This document shows positions 1 to 9,029 of a stretch of 64,000 bases of DNA, in pieces. The DNA lies in NCBI GenBank assembly GCA_007713455.1, contig VMRT01000003.1, positions 1-64,000 on the forward strand, read 5' to 3'. This DNA is from Pseudomonas sp. GTDB lineage: Bacteria > Pseudomonadota > Gammaproteobacteria > Pseudomonadales > Pseudomonadaceae. Under the pieces are notes generated by a model. It saw nothing but the letters and a program-made list of their open reading frames with translations. It was not told the DNA's origin and ran no database searches. The translations under genes were made by a program, and so were the position numbers. Numbering within the stretch: the first letter of the stretch is position 1; the number at the start of each line of letters is the position of its first letter.

Positions 1-1522
1 CACCGCCTATCAGCAGGACAGCGGCCTGGTCGCCGACCAGCCGGTGATCAAGCGCTTCGGCCTGCGCCTGGAAACCCGCACCAGCCGCGTCACGCGCCGC
101 GATTACGATTTCGAGAAGCCACGTCTGACCATGGAGGCCGCCTTCCACAGCGACTTCCAGCCCGACCTTGAAGACTACGATTACCCCGGCCGCTTCACCG
201 AGCGCGCCCGCGGCAAGCACCTGTCGCAACGCGCCCTGGAGCGCCACCGCCACGACTACGAACTGGCCGAAGGCGAAAGCGACCAGCCGCAACTGGCGAG
301 CGGGCACTTCCTCCCGCTCGGCGAACACCCCCGCAGCGACTGGAACCAGCTCTGGCTGCTGACCGAAGTGCTGCATGAAGGTAAGCAGCCACAGGTACTG
401 GAGGAGTCAATTACCAATGTCCCGGTTCAACACGGACTGGCCCCTTCTCCCCTATGGGGAGAGGGCTGGGGTGAGGGGGCTCTTACCAGCTCCGGCTTCC
501 AACAAGGCTACCGCAACCACTTCACCGCCACCCCCTGGGACATCCCCTTCCGCCCGGCCCTTCGCCATCCGAAACCGAAGGTTCTCGGTAGCCAGACCGC
601 CGTGGTCACCGGCCCGGCCGGCGAAGAAATCCACTGCGACGAGTACGGCCGAGTACGCGTTCAATTTCACTGGGATCGTGAAGGCCAGGCCGATGACAAG
701 ACCAGCTGCTGGCTGCGCGTCAGCTCCAGCTGGGCCGGCGACCGCTACGGCGGCATCGCCATCCCGCGTGTTGGCATGGAAGTGCTGGTGACCTTCCTCG
801 AAGGCGACCCCGATCAACCGCTGGTGACCGGTTGCCTGTACCACAAGGAACACCAGGTCCCCTACGACCTGCCGGCGAACAAGACCCGCACCGTGTTCAA
901 GACCCTGAGCAGCCCGGGCGGTGGCGGCTACAACGAACTGCGCATCGAAGACCGCAAGGGCGCCGAACAGATCTACCTCCACGCCCAGCGCGACTGGGAC
1001 GAGAACATCGAGCACGACCAGAAGATCCGCGTCGGCCACGAACGTCACGACACCGTGGAGGCCAACAGCTACAGCGAATTCCGCGCCGAAGAACACCGCA
1101 CCACCCACGCCGACCGCAAAACCGAAATCCGCGCCAACGACCACCTCACCGTGGGTAACAGCCAACACCTGAAGATCGGCACCGGGCAATTCATCGAGGC
1201 GGGCAATGAAATCCACCTCTCCAGCGGCCTCAAGGTCGTGCTCGAAGCGGGCAGCGAACTGACCTTCAAGGCTGGTGGCAGTTTTATCAAACTCGATGCC
1301 AGCGGCATCACCATGGTTGGGCCTTTGATCAGGATGAACTCGGGTGGAAGTCCGGGAAAAGGGTCCGGCGCGGCGCCGAGATTGCCGGGGCAGGTGAAGG
1401 CGGCGGATGCGGATAAGGCAGGGCAGTTGTTGATTCAGGCGCAGAAACAGGCGTTGCAACAGGCTGCGCGCACTGCCCTACCGATCTGTGAGATATGTCA
1501 GCAGATAGAGGCTAAGGTATGA
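1..1522 (+). CDS. vgrG: Type VI secretion tip protein VgrG (TssI), 3' part
   Basis: VgrG trimers form the spike at the tip of the T6SS tube and carry effectors out of the cell. The reading frame is open to the left edge, so the N-terminal gp27-like region is outside the window. What is visible is the end of that region, then the gp5/OB-fold part (QTAVVTGPAGEEIHCDEYGR, then RVRVQFHWDREGQ and WAGDRYGGIAIPRVGMEVLV), then the charged beta-helix needle (DTVEANSYSEFRAEEHRTTH and similar) and the DUF2345-like tail. A GTG at 44 is not the true start because coding continues upstream of it. The segment encoded at about 415-485 carries extra residues (APSPLWGEGWGEG) from a palindromic repeat inserted in frame. 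The stop overlaps the next start (ATGA), so the four genes are probably translated as one unit. Confidence 0.95.
   Translation, partial: TAYQQDSGLVADQPVIKRFGLRLETRTSRVTRRDYDFEKPRLTMEAAFHSDFQPDLEDYDYPGRFTERARGKHLSQRALERHRHDYELAEGESDQPQLASGHFLPLGEHPRSDWNQLWLLTEVLHEGKQPQVLEESITNVPVQHGLAPSPLWGEGWGEGALTSSGFQQGYRNHFTATPWDIPFRPALRHPKPKVLGSQTAVVTGPAGEEIHCDEYGRVRVQFHWDREGQADDKTSCWLRVSSSWAGDRYGGIAIPRVGMEVLVTFLEGDPDQPLVTGCLYHKEHQVPYDLPANKTRTVFKTLSSPGGGGYNELRIEDRKGAEQIYLHAQRDWDENIEHDQKIRVGHERHDTVEANSYSEFRAEEHRTTHADRKTEIRANDHLTVGNSQHLKIGTGQFIEAGNEIHLSSGLKVVLEAGSELTFKAGGSFIKLDASGITMVGPLIRMNSGGSPGKGSGAAPRLPGQVKAADADKAGQLLIQAQKQALQQAARTALPICEICQQIEAKV
441..479. repeat. Palindromic repeat inserted in frame within vgrG
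   Basis: The core is an inverted repeat CTCCCC-TAT-GGGGAG at 447-461, flanked by CCCCTT on the left and GAGGGCTGGGGTGAGGG on the right. I recognise this unit as a dispersed, usually intergenic, repeat in many proteobacterial genomes. Here it is translated as SPLWGEGWGEG and keeps the vgrG frame open. Calling it an insertion rests on comparison with remembered VgrG sequences, in which the LEES...GYRNHFTATPW segment is shorter. Confidence 0.6.
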
Positions 1523-2388
1523 CGGCCCTATCGCTGATGAATAGTTATTTGCTACTCGACGGCGCACAGATCGATGGACTGGCCGCCAAAATTTACGCCT
1601 TAGAAGAATCGCCCTTGCTTCATCTGCTCTACCAGCAAAGTGCCTATGAGGCGCTGGCCGAAGTTGGCCCGCTGCTGGTAGCGGTACGGCCGCACAGCGA
1701 ACTTGCGCAGGTATTCCAGCAGGAGTGGCAAGCAACGGCTGGTATCTGGCTCGAGTCCGATGCGAGCGAAGACGATCTGGTCGAGCACCTGCGCAGCTTG
1801 ATTCATGTGCGCCTGGAAGGTGAACAAGCGACTCTGTTCCGCTACCACGACCCACGCATCATGGCTTTATGGCTGGGCCCGCTGAATGCGGACGAGCGCG
1901 ATTCATTGATGGGGCCGGTGCAGCGTATTCGCCTACCGGCAGATTCTGGCGCGAAACTGGCGCTGCTACGCGAGAACAAGCCGCAGACCTTTGCGCGCTA
2001 TGACGACACGCCTTGGCTGCGGCTCTCCAAAGAACAACTGGAACAGTTAAACCAGGCCAAGCATGCCTGCTTCGATCAGCGTCTGCTGGCCCATCTGCGG
2101 CGTTTCTTCCCTGAATCGCTACAGGGCATGGATGCTGCCGCCCAGCAGCAATTCGTCACCCTGTGTCGTCAAAGCGCGGCACGATATGGCTATAGCGCGG
2201 CCGATGAAGTCGCCCGTTGGGCGAGCTTGTTGGCCGAGTTGGGCAGTGATTTTCCGCAGGCTCCCGAACACGACACTTATTGCCAACTGCTCGAACAGCG
2301 TGACTTGTTGCCGGCACAGCGCCTGGACAACCTCATCGCCGAGCTGCAATGCCAGTTGCTGCGCACCGACAAGGAGTCAATCGCATGA
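1519..2388 (+). CDS. DUF4123 domain-containing T6SS adaptor/chaperone
   Basis: This 289-residue protein looks like the DUF4123 adaptors (Tap/TEC family) that load a specific effector onto its cognate VgrG. Its N-terminal half has the family features: a YLLLDGAQID start, the LLYQQSAYEALAEVGPLLV strand/helix, WLESDASEDDLVEHLRSL, and FRYHDPRIMALWLGPL around residues 105-120. The position between vgrG and a large effector, with 4-bp overlaps on both sides (ATGA at 1519 and 2385), is the standard arrangement. No signal peptide or membrane segment is visible, as expected for a cytoplasmic chaperone. Confidence 0.85.
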   Translation: MTALSLMNSYLLLDGAQIDGLAAKIYALEESPLLHLLYQQSAYEALAEVGPLLVAVRPHSELAQVFQQEWQATAGIWLESDASEDDLVEHLRSLIHVRLEGEQATLFRYHDPRIMALWLGPLNADERDSLMGPVQRIRLPADSGAKLALLRENKPQTFARYDDTPWLRLSKEQLEQLNQAKHACFDQRLLAHLRRFFPESLQGMDAAAQQQFVTLCRQSAARYGYSAADEVARWASLLAELGSDFPQAPEHDTYCQLLEQRDLLPAQRLDNLIAELQCQLLRTDKESIA

Positions 2389-5300
2389 CCGCCCGAGCTC
2401 AGGATCGAACGTTACGCCTGGCCCACGCCGACCAAGCCGCGCAACGGGACTTCGAAAAGGACGACCTGTCCAGCCCCATGGCCAGCTGTCCGGCGCGCCA
2501 GGCCGAGGTTTTTATCGTTCCCGTACGCTATGCCCTGGCCGAACAGCCAGCCGCGCATAAACGCTGTAGACCAGCGAGCGGAACCCAGAGCCATCCCATG
2601 GCCCTGCGCCGCTTGCGCCCCGGTTACCTTTATCTCTGGCACGACCAAGGACCGCTTCGCCGCTTTGCCGTGGCCGCCGACGGCCAGTTGCTGGAGCAGG
2701 TGCTGGATGACGCCGCAAGCGCCGTAGCCAACGGCAGCAGCGCTGGCATCGCACTAAACAAACAATACGACGCCCTGTTGCTTTATACCGAAATCCCTTT
2801 AACCGCTGCCGTCCACCAGCGCCTTGCGGGCGAGCCGGACGAGCGTCGCGCCCGCATGCGCCGCATCAGCCTGACTCAAATCGCGCGCACCTTGGAGGCC
2901 GACCATTGCCCGGCCTTGGATAGTGCCGAACAGGTCATGGCCGAACTGATGCCCGAGATTCGCGAGCGGGCCCTGTCCCACGACTACGCGCAGAACGGCG
3001 ACGCCTACCGCGGGGGTGTGGATACCCTCGGCAAGCAGATGATGGACGAGCCTACCCCTGAGCGCATTCAGGCGTACGTCCATGCCCGTACCTGGCTGCA
3101 CGAGCGCGAACGGGCCGCCGCCCGCCAGCCAGAAGCTGCCGAACACGCACCCGGCGAATGGAGCGCGGAACCATGGGACGTGCCGGCAACGGATACCTGG
3201 CTGAGCAGCGCGCGCAGCCAGGCTGGCGAGCTTCACGGGGTGTTCGCCAGCCTGGACGATGATCTGGGTGTATTGCGTGATCTGAATCATGAGCAAGGCA
3301 TGGTCAATCAGCGCGAAGAAGACTGGGATCAGGAGCACGCCCACAAAGGGATGATCGCCGGCTTTATCAACAGCCTGATCAGTGAAGACGGCGCAGAGCT
3401 GAGCAACCTGATCAACTACCGTTACCGCGATCGCGATATCCAGCTCACCCCGGAGCAGGGCGATATTCTGCTCAAGGCCCGGCGCGAACTCACCCCTTTG
3501 CTCGACGAAGAGACCGCAGTCAATCAGCGTCAGCGCCACAGAATTGGTCATGCTGCCGCTGATGCTCGCATTGCCGATATTCATCGCCGTGAAGAAGTGG
3601 TTCTGGCTCCTACCCGGGAATTTATTCCACTGGATCTGCACGGACAGTTGCAAGGTGTGGTCATGGCCTACCAGGCCAATAAGGTCCACAACATGACTGA
3701 CGCCAAAAGCAGCGCTCAGGTTGCTGACCGTGTGCAATTGGCAGCTATGCAGAAATGGATGGCCGAGATCGCCGAGCCGCACCGCCAATGGCTGTTTGCC
3801 CGCCGCGAGGTGCTTTATAAAGACATGTCCACCTACCTGGCGCGCCACGGGAGCGCGCTCTGGTATGCCGATTACGACAACGGCGCACACTGCTCCTGGC
3901 TCAGTGAACTCAGCCTCAACAGCCTGAGTGCCTTGTGCAGCAGCGGTCCTGGCACTCAGCTGGCCGTAAATCTGCTGCGCTCGCCTTCGGTTGAACAACC
4001 TTTCAGCTTGCTGGCCAGTGGTTTCAGCCCCTCGTTGATGGACCTGGCAGACCGTGGCGCCGAGGTAGAAGCAGCCCTCACCAGTGCCAATCAGGCGGCT
4101 ATTGGCCAACTGATCGGCAGCCTGGTGGCCAGTGGTAAATATGCCTGGCTCAGTGAGCTCGGCGGCCCAAGCGGCGCAGACTGGGGGCAGTCTGTATCGC
4201 GGTTGTCTGCGGCCTTTGCTGCGTTGGAGGCCGAGCACCTGGCCAGTAGCGCAGCCCCGAGCAATTTGATCCAGCGCTTCCCCGATCCGCTACGTGCGCT
4301 GTTGGTGATTGTAAGGCTGTGCTCGGACAGCGCCATCAAGGCCGGCAGCATGGGCTTTAGCCTCAGCGGTACGGTGGGGCAACGTCTGTGGGACTGGGGT
4401 CGGCTTGCCGGGCAAAATCTGCAGAAAGGTCTGACCCCGGCTGTCACCGGTATCAAGAGTTTGAACACCCTGGGTGGCGTGCTGCCACTGGCGGCTCTGC
4501 TGCTGCATATGAACAACGTGCAGGTACTTAATCAGCGCGACCAGGGGCGCGAGCATGATGAGGTGCGTAGTCGTGAACATCTGGCCGAAAACCTCAAGGT
4601 AGGGGCGGCGCTATCGGCAGTGATCGGTGCGGCGTGGGAGGCGACTGGGCGGGTTGAAATCAGCAAGTTCGGTGCTAAGGCTCCCATCGTAACGCTGTTT
4701 GGTTTTACTACTGGTGTATTGGCCACTCTTGGAGCCGTTTTCGATTTACTCAAACTTTCCGCTGAAATGCATAAAGACGGTGCCTATTGGACGGCTGATC
4801 ATTGGGCACGTTTGGGGCATGATGGTGCAGTCTTCGGTGTAATGAGCGCTCAAACCGGCCTGGGTGGTTATGCTACCTATATGGCGCTGACTGGGAAATG
4901 GACCACCGAACAGGCGATCAAGTGGTTCACCTTGCGCATCGTGCCAGTGAACTGGCTACTGCTGATTATCGAAGGACTGTACCTGGCCTGGAACTATTTC
5001 AAGGACAGCGAGCTGCAAGCCTTCCTTGAGCAATGTTACTGGGGGCAAAAGCGGCGCTGGGGCGACAGCCCGGCGCAGCGCAGCGAGGAGCTGCAAACCC
5101 TGATTGACCTGCTGTTTAAGCCCAAGCTATTGGCCTCCGCGAGCCTGCATAGCCGCCAGATTGGGCAGAGTGATCACAGCATCGTGATCGAGAGTCGAAC
5201 CGACAGCCTGCAACTGTTTCTACCGGGGGCCAATCCCGAACGTACTCAGCTGTATGTAAAGCTTGCGGCATTCGACAACCGCAACACCCCCACCGACTGT

Positions 5301-5621
5301 ACCCGGCAGTGGTTAGGCAATCTGGAAAGCCAATGGTTACCTATTCATCAGGGTATGGGCTTGCGCTTGAGCGGTGCACTGCCCAAGCGCGCCGACAGCC
5401 ATTACTGGCAGCTTCAGGTTTTGTACCATAGCCCGTTGGCTATGCAGGCCGGCACACTCGGCCCGCAGCAAATGGTGGTCGGCGGCGGCATGGGTCTGCG
5501 CTATATCATCCGAGGCACTGCAGTCGTTGAGCATGCCTCCAATGACGGCCCTTTGCTTATCGATAGCTGTAGCACCGTACCAGTGAGCGCTGAGCAGCTC
5601 CAACCCAAGGAAAGTCAATGA
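2385..5621 (+). CDS. Large T6SS effector, VasX/BTH_I2691-like, probably membrane-acting
   Basis: This 1078-residue protein starts at the ATG overlapping the upstream stop; the frame opens 12 codons earlier, but that start would lie deep inside the DUF4123 gene. The N-terminus (CPARQAEVFIVPVRYALAEQ, HPMALRRLRPGYLYLWHDQG) matches the toxin VasX N-terminal region carried by BTH_I2691-type effectors. The long middle is helical. The C-terminal third has hydrophobic stretches that could insert in membranes, for example APIVTLFGFTTGVLATLGAVF, GYATYMALTG and NWLLLIIEGLYLAW, followed by a soluble tail. This fits a colicin-like pore-forming toxin aimed at a competitor's inner membrane. The mechanism is inferred from the family; no catalytic motif was seen. 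Its immunity protein is probably the next gene. Confidence 0.8.
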   Translation: MTARAQDRTLRLAHADQAAQRDFEKDDLSSPMASCPARQAEVFIVPVRYALAEQPAAHKRCRPASGTQSHPMALRRLRPGYLYLWHDQGPLRRFAVAADGQLLEQVLDDAASAVANGSSAGIALNKQYDALLLYTEIPLTAAVHQRLAGEPDERRARMRRISLTQIARTLEADHCPALDSAEQVMAELMPEIRERALSHDYAQNGDAYRGGVDTLGKQMMDEPTPERIQAYVHARTWLHERERAAARQPEAAEHAPGEWSAEPWDVPATDTWLSSARSQAGELHGVFASLDDDLGVLRDLNHEQGMVNQREEDWDQEHAHKGMIAGFINSLISEDGAELSNLINYRYRDRDIQLTPEQGDILLKARRELTPLLDEETAVNQRQRHRIGHAAADARIADIHRREEVVLAPTREFIPLDLHGQLQGVVMAYQANKVHNMTDAKSSAQVADRVQLAAMQKWMAEIAEPHRQWLFARREVLYKDMSTYLARHGSALWYADYDNGAHCSWLSELSLNSLSALCSSGPGTQLAVNLLRSPSVEQPFSLLASGFSPSLMDLADRGAEVEAALTSANQAAIGQLIGSLVASGKYAWLSELGGPSGADWGQSVSRLSAAFAALEAEHLASSAAPSNLIQRFPDPLRALLVIVRLCSDSAIKAGSMGFSLSGTVGQRLWDWGRLAGQNLQKGLTPAVTGIKSLNTLGGVLPLAALLLHMNNVQVLNQRDQGREHDEVRSREHLAENLKVGAALSAVIGAAWEATGRVEISKFGAKAPIVTLFGFTTGVLATLGAVFDLLKLSAEMHKDGAYWTADHWARLGHDGAVFGVMSAQTGLGGYATYMALTGKWTTEQAIKWFTLRIVPVNWLLLIIEGLYLAWNYFKDSELQAFLEQCYWGQKRRWGDSPAQRSEELQTLIDLLFKPKLLASASLHSRQIGQSDHSIVIESRTDSLQLFLPGANPERTQLYVKLAAFDNRNTPTDCTRQWLGNLESQWLPIHQGMGLRLSGALPKRADSHYWQLQVLYHSPLAMQAGTLGPQQMVVGGGMGLRYIIRGTAVVEHASNDGPLLIDSCSTVPVSAEQLQPKESQ

Positions 5622-6541
5622 CCGAACACGCCCAGGGGCTTCTCCGGAAGCAGGAGCATCTGGCCCCATTACCCATTCCAACCGGCCAACCCGCCAGCGA
5701 CCTGATGAATATCATCTGGCGTAAAAATCAGGTGTTTTTGGATATCGGCAGCTTTTCCATGGGAGCGGGTTGGCTGACGTTGCATATGGGGACATTCTTA
5801 TTTGTCGCTGTTGCTATTTGGGCCGCTTTAGGTGGGGATATTGTGGCCAGCCTGGTGGTTTTAGGGGTTATGGGGGGGCTTATGGGCACCCTTTGGTACT
5901 TGTTTATCAAGCAGTACCGCAAGCCACTGATCCCGCCGATTCGCTTTAATCGCCAGCGCCGCGAGGTCTGTATCACCGAACCTGATGGTAGCTACTGGTT
6001 TGTTCCCTGGGAGCGAGTACATGCCATTGCCCCCAGTGCGCTCAGCCTCAATACCGGCGGCGCCAGCAAGCACGGCAGCCTGCTGCTGTGGTTCCCGCTC
6101 AAGGGGGAAGAGCACGAAGACTACGCCCCCGACAAACAAGGCTGGGTGCTGATGGTCAATACCGGCGGTGGAATTTCCTCCATGGCGCAGTGGGAGTGTA
6201 TTCGCAGCTTTATGGAGGTAGGCCCGGAGGCAATACCCGAACCGCTAGAGAATATTTGTGGCTTGAGCTTAAAACAGATTTTTTGGCGCGAGTTCGACAA
6301 GTCCTGCCAGGAAAGAGGGCTTTTCCTCACTGTGGTTTGGGAAATTGGCATCATGTTCCCCATATTCAACCCGATGGGGGCCCATTGGATAACGCGTAAA
6401 AAACTCGCTCATATCCCCGAGTTAACAGCGCCTGAAGTGATTGAGTGGTCCAAACCGCTACCCCGCGAGCAATGGGCCAAGCGCTCGCCTGAGTTGGAGC
6501 AAGCCATCGCAGAGCGAGAGGCGGCGCTGGCCACTGCATGA
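5618..6541 (+). CDS. DUF6708-like membrane protein, probable T6SS immunity protein
   Basis: This 307-residue protein is encoded directly after the effector with an ATGA overlap. It has two adjacent transmembrane helices near residues 48-90 (WLTLHMGTFLFVAVAIWAAL and IVASLVVLGVMGGLMGTLWY). A soluble domain follows, with RFNRQRREVCITEPDGSYWF and VPWERVHAI, which resembles the DUF6708 domain of proteins next to BTH_I2691-type effectors. A membrane immunity protein suits a membrane-damaging toxin. The DNA around 5690-6400 is visibly richer in A/T than the chromosome to its right, which fits horizontal turnover of effector-immunity pairs. The immunity role is inferred from position and topology. 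Confidence 0.65.
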   Translation: MTEHAQGLLRKQEHLAPLPIPTGQPASDLMNIIWRKNQVFLDIGSFSMGAGWLTLHMGTFLFVAVAIWAALGGDIVASLVVLGVMGGLMGTLWYLFIKQYRKPLIPPIRFNRQRREVCITEPDGSYWFVPWERVHAIAPSALSLNTGGASKHGSLLLWFPLKGEEHEDYAPDKQGWVLMVNTGGGISSMAQWECIRSFMEVGPEAIPEPLENICGLSLKQIFWREFDKSCQERGLFLTVVWEIGIMFPIFNPMGAHWITRKKLAHIPELTAPEVIEWSKPLPREQWAKRSPELEQAIAEREAALATA

Positions 6542-6711
6542 CCACGCCCTCGCCAGTAACAGCGATAGGGGCTGCTCACGAGACCTCTTGATAACGCCAA
6601 CATCGAGCCCGCCGCCCAGGGTCTTTCAATACCAGCTGCGCAAGAACGATGTCTCTATCGATATCGGGAGAAATGCATAACTCAGGGCGTCGCTCACAGC
6701 GATGGGCCCTG

Positions 6712-8667
6712 TCAAGGCAACTCCAACCCACCCCCAGCCTTGTGCAACCCACGCAGATGCTCGCCAATCTGCGCCAGGTTCACTTCGATCGCTTCCAGCT
6801 CCTTCCTCCGCTCATCCCCCAGCAGCACCCGGACTTCCTGGTCCAGTTCTTCGCTCAGCTGATTCAGGCGCAGTTGGCGTTGTTCGCTTTCGCGTTCGAG
6901 GCGGGTCCATTCGCTGGGTTGCGGCAGGCCGTAGCCTTGGCCGCCGAGCAGTTCGGCGGGGCGGCTGAGGTAGCCGCTGTTGGCGAGGATTTCCTGCAAG
7001 GCGCCGTCGGCCTTGTTCAGGCTGGCGTCGCGCCCGCGGCCGCCGAGGTAGCGGTTCTTCAGCTCGTCCTGGGCGAGGAGCAGCTGGCGGCGCAGGGCGG
7101 CCTGCTCGACCAGCAGCAGGGCGGCGGCGGCACGGAGGTCGGCGCGGTCGATCCATGGCTGGCGTTCGGCAGCGTCGAGCTCGAGCCATTGTTCGACACT
7201 GTCCTGCGGTAGACCGAGGCGCTCCTTGAGGATGGTGAACATGGCCTGGTAGCGATCGCGGTAGGAGTCGAAGCGATAGCCCAGGCGCAGCGCCTCGCGG
7301 GGATCGTCGAGCACGCTGGCGTCGGCCAGGTCGCGGTGGATCAGCACCTCCAGCAGCCCGTTGGGCATGATGCTGTCCAGGGCTACGAGTTCGTCGCGTG
7401 TGGTTCCGCTGCGCAGCAGCTTGAGGGTTTCCACCGCGCAGTTGTTGGACAGGAAGTAGTAGTCGCCGTCGTAGCTCCAGTGCAGCTCGGCGCTACGCTC
7501 GACCAGTGCGCGAATCTCTTCGTGCTGCAGCTTCAACGGCACCGAGGCCAGCCCGCGCAGCTCCACCTTGGTGTATTCGTCGATCACCTGGCCCAGAGGC
7601 AGGATGAACAACCGCGAGGGATAGACGCCGGTGAGGCCGTCCCAGCTGGACAGCTGCACATCGTCGACGAAGGCGCGGAAGGACAGCACCAGGTGGTGAT
7701 CCAGATCCAGCCGGCAAGCGGGACCGGGCTCGCGGCCGGGCGCGCAGATCACCAGGCGCAGCATGCTGTGGCCCCAGCGGCTGACCCAGGCCTCGTTGGC
7801 TTCGGCGAACAGATAGTCGACCTCGTAGACGCGCGACGGATCGAGGCTCAGCAGTGGCGTGCGGCCGAACTCGCGGCCCGCGTTCAGAAATGGGTAGTCA
7901 TCGGCGCAACCGGCAGCGTTTGCTGGCGCCCAACCGAAGTGTTCACGCAGGTAACGGTGCAGCGAAGGGCGACGGCAGGCGTAGCTGGGGTCGAGCAGGA
8001 AGTATTCGAGGTTCACCGCGACGAATTCCAGCGGGCTGGTCAGCTCGTACGGATCGGGACTGCGCGCCAGCTGCGCGTTGTCGTGTTCACGCAGGCCGCG
8101 CTTGCCGACCCGTTGCGGCCAGCCGGCCAGGTCGAGCAGGCGTGGGTCATCGCTGAGGGTGAAGCGGCGGTCGGTCTGCCCGCGGCAGTCGTCCGGCAGG
8201 CCGACCTGCCCGAGATTGCTGGCGCGCTGACGGCAATGGCCCTGCAGCAGGTGTTGATCCGGCGACCACAGGCGCGCGCGATCGTACAGATGCGCCACTT
8301 CATGAATGACGGTGGCGAGCAGCTCGCGGCGTACCGTGCCGTGGGGTCGATTGGTCTTTTCCTCGGCAGCGCTGCCGTTGGTGAGCGCCGGCAGCAGGCG
8401 GCGGTTGAGTTCCAGGCGATTGCCACCGGCGCGGCCATAGGCCTGTTCCGGCAGATCATCGCGCCACTGCACGCGCACCTCGCGATCGAGGCTCTGCACC
8501 AGGCGGGGTGGCAGTGCGGCCATGGCTTCGTCCAGCAGCGCCTGGCTGGCGGCGCGTTGCTCGGCGTCCAGTGTGCGTGAGTCGAGAACCAGGCGCAGGT
8601 CGGCCTGGGCTACACCTGCAGCAAGGCTCAGGCAGCCTGCCAGCAGCCAGGCGCCGGGGCGTATCAC
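6712..8667 (-). CDS. DUF4105 domain protein with putative zinc-metallopeptidase motif, exported
   Basis: This 651-residue protein begins with a signal peptide (WLLAGCLSLAAGVAQA). The N-terminal half contains HEVAHLYD inside LATVIHEVAHLYDRARLW, an HExxH-type zinc motif. The central part (LLSLDPSRVYEVDYLFAEAN, WVSRWGHSMLRLVICAPG, YYFLSNNCAVETLKLL) is the DUF4105 (Lnb-type) domain, whose conserved His and Cys are thought to be catalytic. The C-terminus from about residue 500 is charged and probably coiled coil. The start is GTG at 8667, overlapping the upstream DUF2388 stop, so the two are translationally coupled. The substrate is unknown; the protein probably acts in the periplasm or at the outer membrane. 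Confidence 0.75.
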   Translation of the reverse strand: MIRPGAWLLAGCLSLAAGVAQADLRLVLDSRTLDAEQRAASQALLDEAMAALPPRLVQSLDREVRVQWRDDLPEQAYGRAGGNRLELNRRLLPALTNGSAAEEKTNRPHGTVRRELLATVIHEVAHLYDRARLWSPDQHLLQGHCRQRASNLGQVGLPDDCRGQTDRRFTLSDDPRLLDLAGWPQRVGKRGLREHDNAQLARSPDPYELTSPLEFVAVNLEYFLLDPSYACRRPSLHRYLREHFGWAPANAAGCADDYPFLNAGREFGRTPLLSLDPSRVYEVDYLFAEANEAWVSRWGHSMLRLVICAPGREPGPACRLDLDHHLVLSFRAFVDDVQLSSWDGLTGVYPSRLFILPLGQVIDEYTKVELRGLASVPLKLQHEEIRALVERSAELHWSYDGDYYFLSNNCAVETLKLLRSGTTRDELVALDSIMPNGLLEVLIHRDLADASVLDDPREALRLGYRFDSYRDRYQAMFTILKERLGLPQDSVEQWLELDAAERQPWIDRADLRAAAALLLVEQAALRRQLLLAQDELKNRYLGGRGRDASLNKADGALQEILANSGYLSRPAELLGGQGYGLPQPSEWTRLERESEQRQLRLNQLSEELDQEVRVLLGDERRKELEAIEVNLAQIGEHLRGLHKAGGGLELP

Positions 8668-8984
8668 AGGGCGAGGATGGCTTCGGCCAGTTGCAGGTCG
8701 CTGGCATTGCGCGCTGCAGGGAGTTCGCTGCGCAGGGTGCCGATCGCGGCTTCCAGATGCGCACCGCGAATCTCGCCGGCGCTGGCGACGAAGCTGGCGG
8801 CGTCTTCACGCGCTTCGACGACGACCTTCATGTCACTGATGCGGCTGGTCACATCGGAGGTGAAATTGATGCTTCGGTCCAGGGCACGCACGACGATGTT
8901 GCTGGTGGCGACGAGGGTCTGTGCCTGGGCTGTGCCCGCGGCGACGGCCAGCGCCAGCGGGGCGGCGAGCAATAGCTTGTTCAT
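8664..8984 (-). CDS. DUF2388 (TIGR02448) small secreted protein, copy 1
   Basis: This 106-residue protein has a cleavable signal peptide (MNKLLLAAPLALAVAAGTAQA) and the family core: TSNIVVRALDRSINFTSDVT, then VVVEAREDAASFVASAGEIR, then GAHLEAAIGTLR, and the ending SDLQLAEAILAL. DUF2388 proteins occur as tandem paralogues in Pseudomonas and have no assigned function. It is the last of three tandem copies before the DUF4105 gene, with which it overlaps by 4 bp. A shared exported function with the DUF4105 protein is plausible. Confidence 0.85.
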   Translation of the reverse strand: MNKLLLAAPLALAVAAGTAQAQTLVATSNIVVRALDRSINFTSDVTSRISDMKVVVEAREDAASFVASAGEIRGAHLEAAIGTLRSELPAARNASDLQLAEAILAL

Positions 8985-9009
8985 CGGTTGGAATCTCTCA
9001 CGGTCGGGG

Positions 9010-9027
9010 GCACCGGCAGGCCGGTGC
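9010..9027. other. Stem-loop after the DUF2388 pseudogene
   Basis: A perfect inverted repeat GCACCGGC-AG-GCCGGTGC lies just past the stop of the frameshifted DUF2388 copy and before copy 1. There is no T-run, so an mRNA-stabilising or processing hairpin is more likely than an intrinsic terminator. Confidence 0.5.
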
Positions 9028-9029
9028 GA

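Noticed and set aside
6649-7212. 187-residue open frame on the + strand at the end of the DUF4105 gene
   Set aside because: Ala/Gln/Val-rich antisense shadow of the coiled-coil C-terminus; starts in the intergenic space without a ribosome-binding site.
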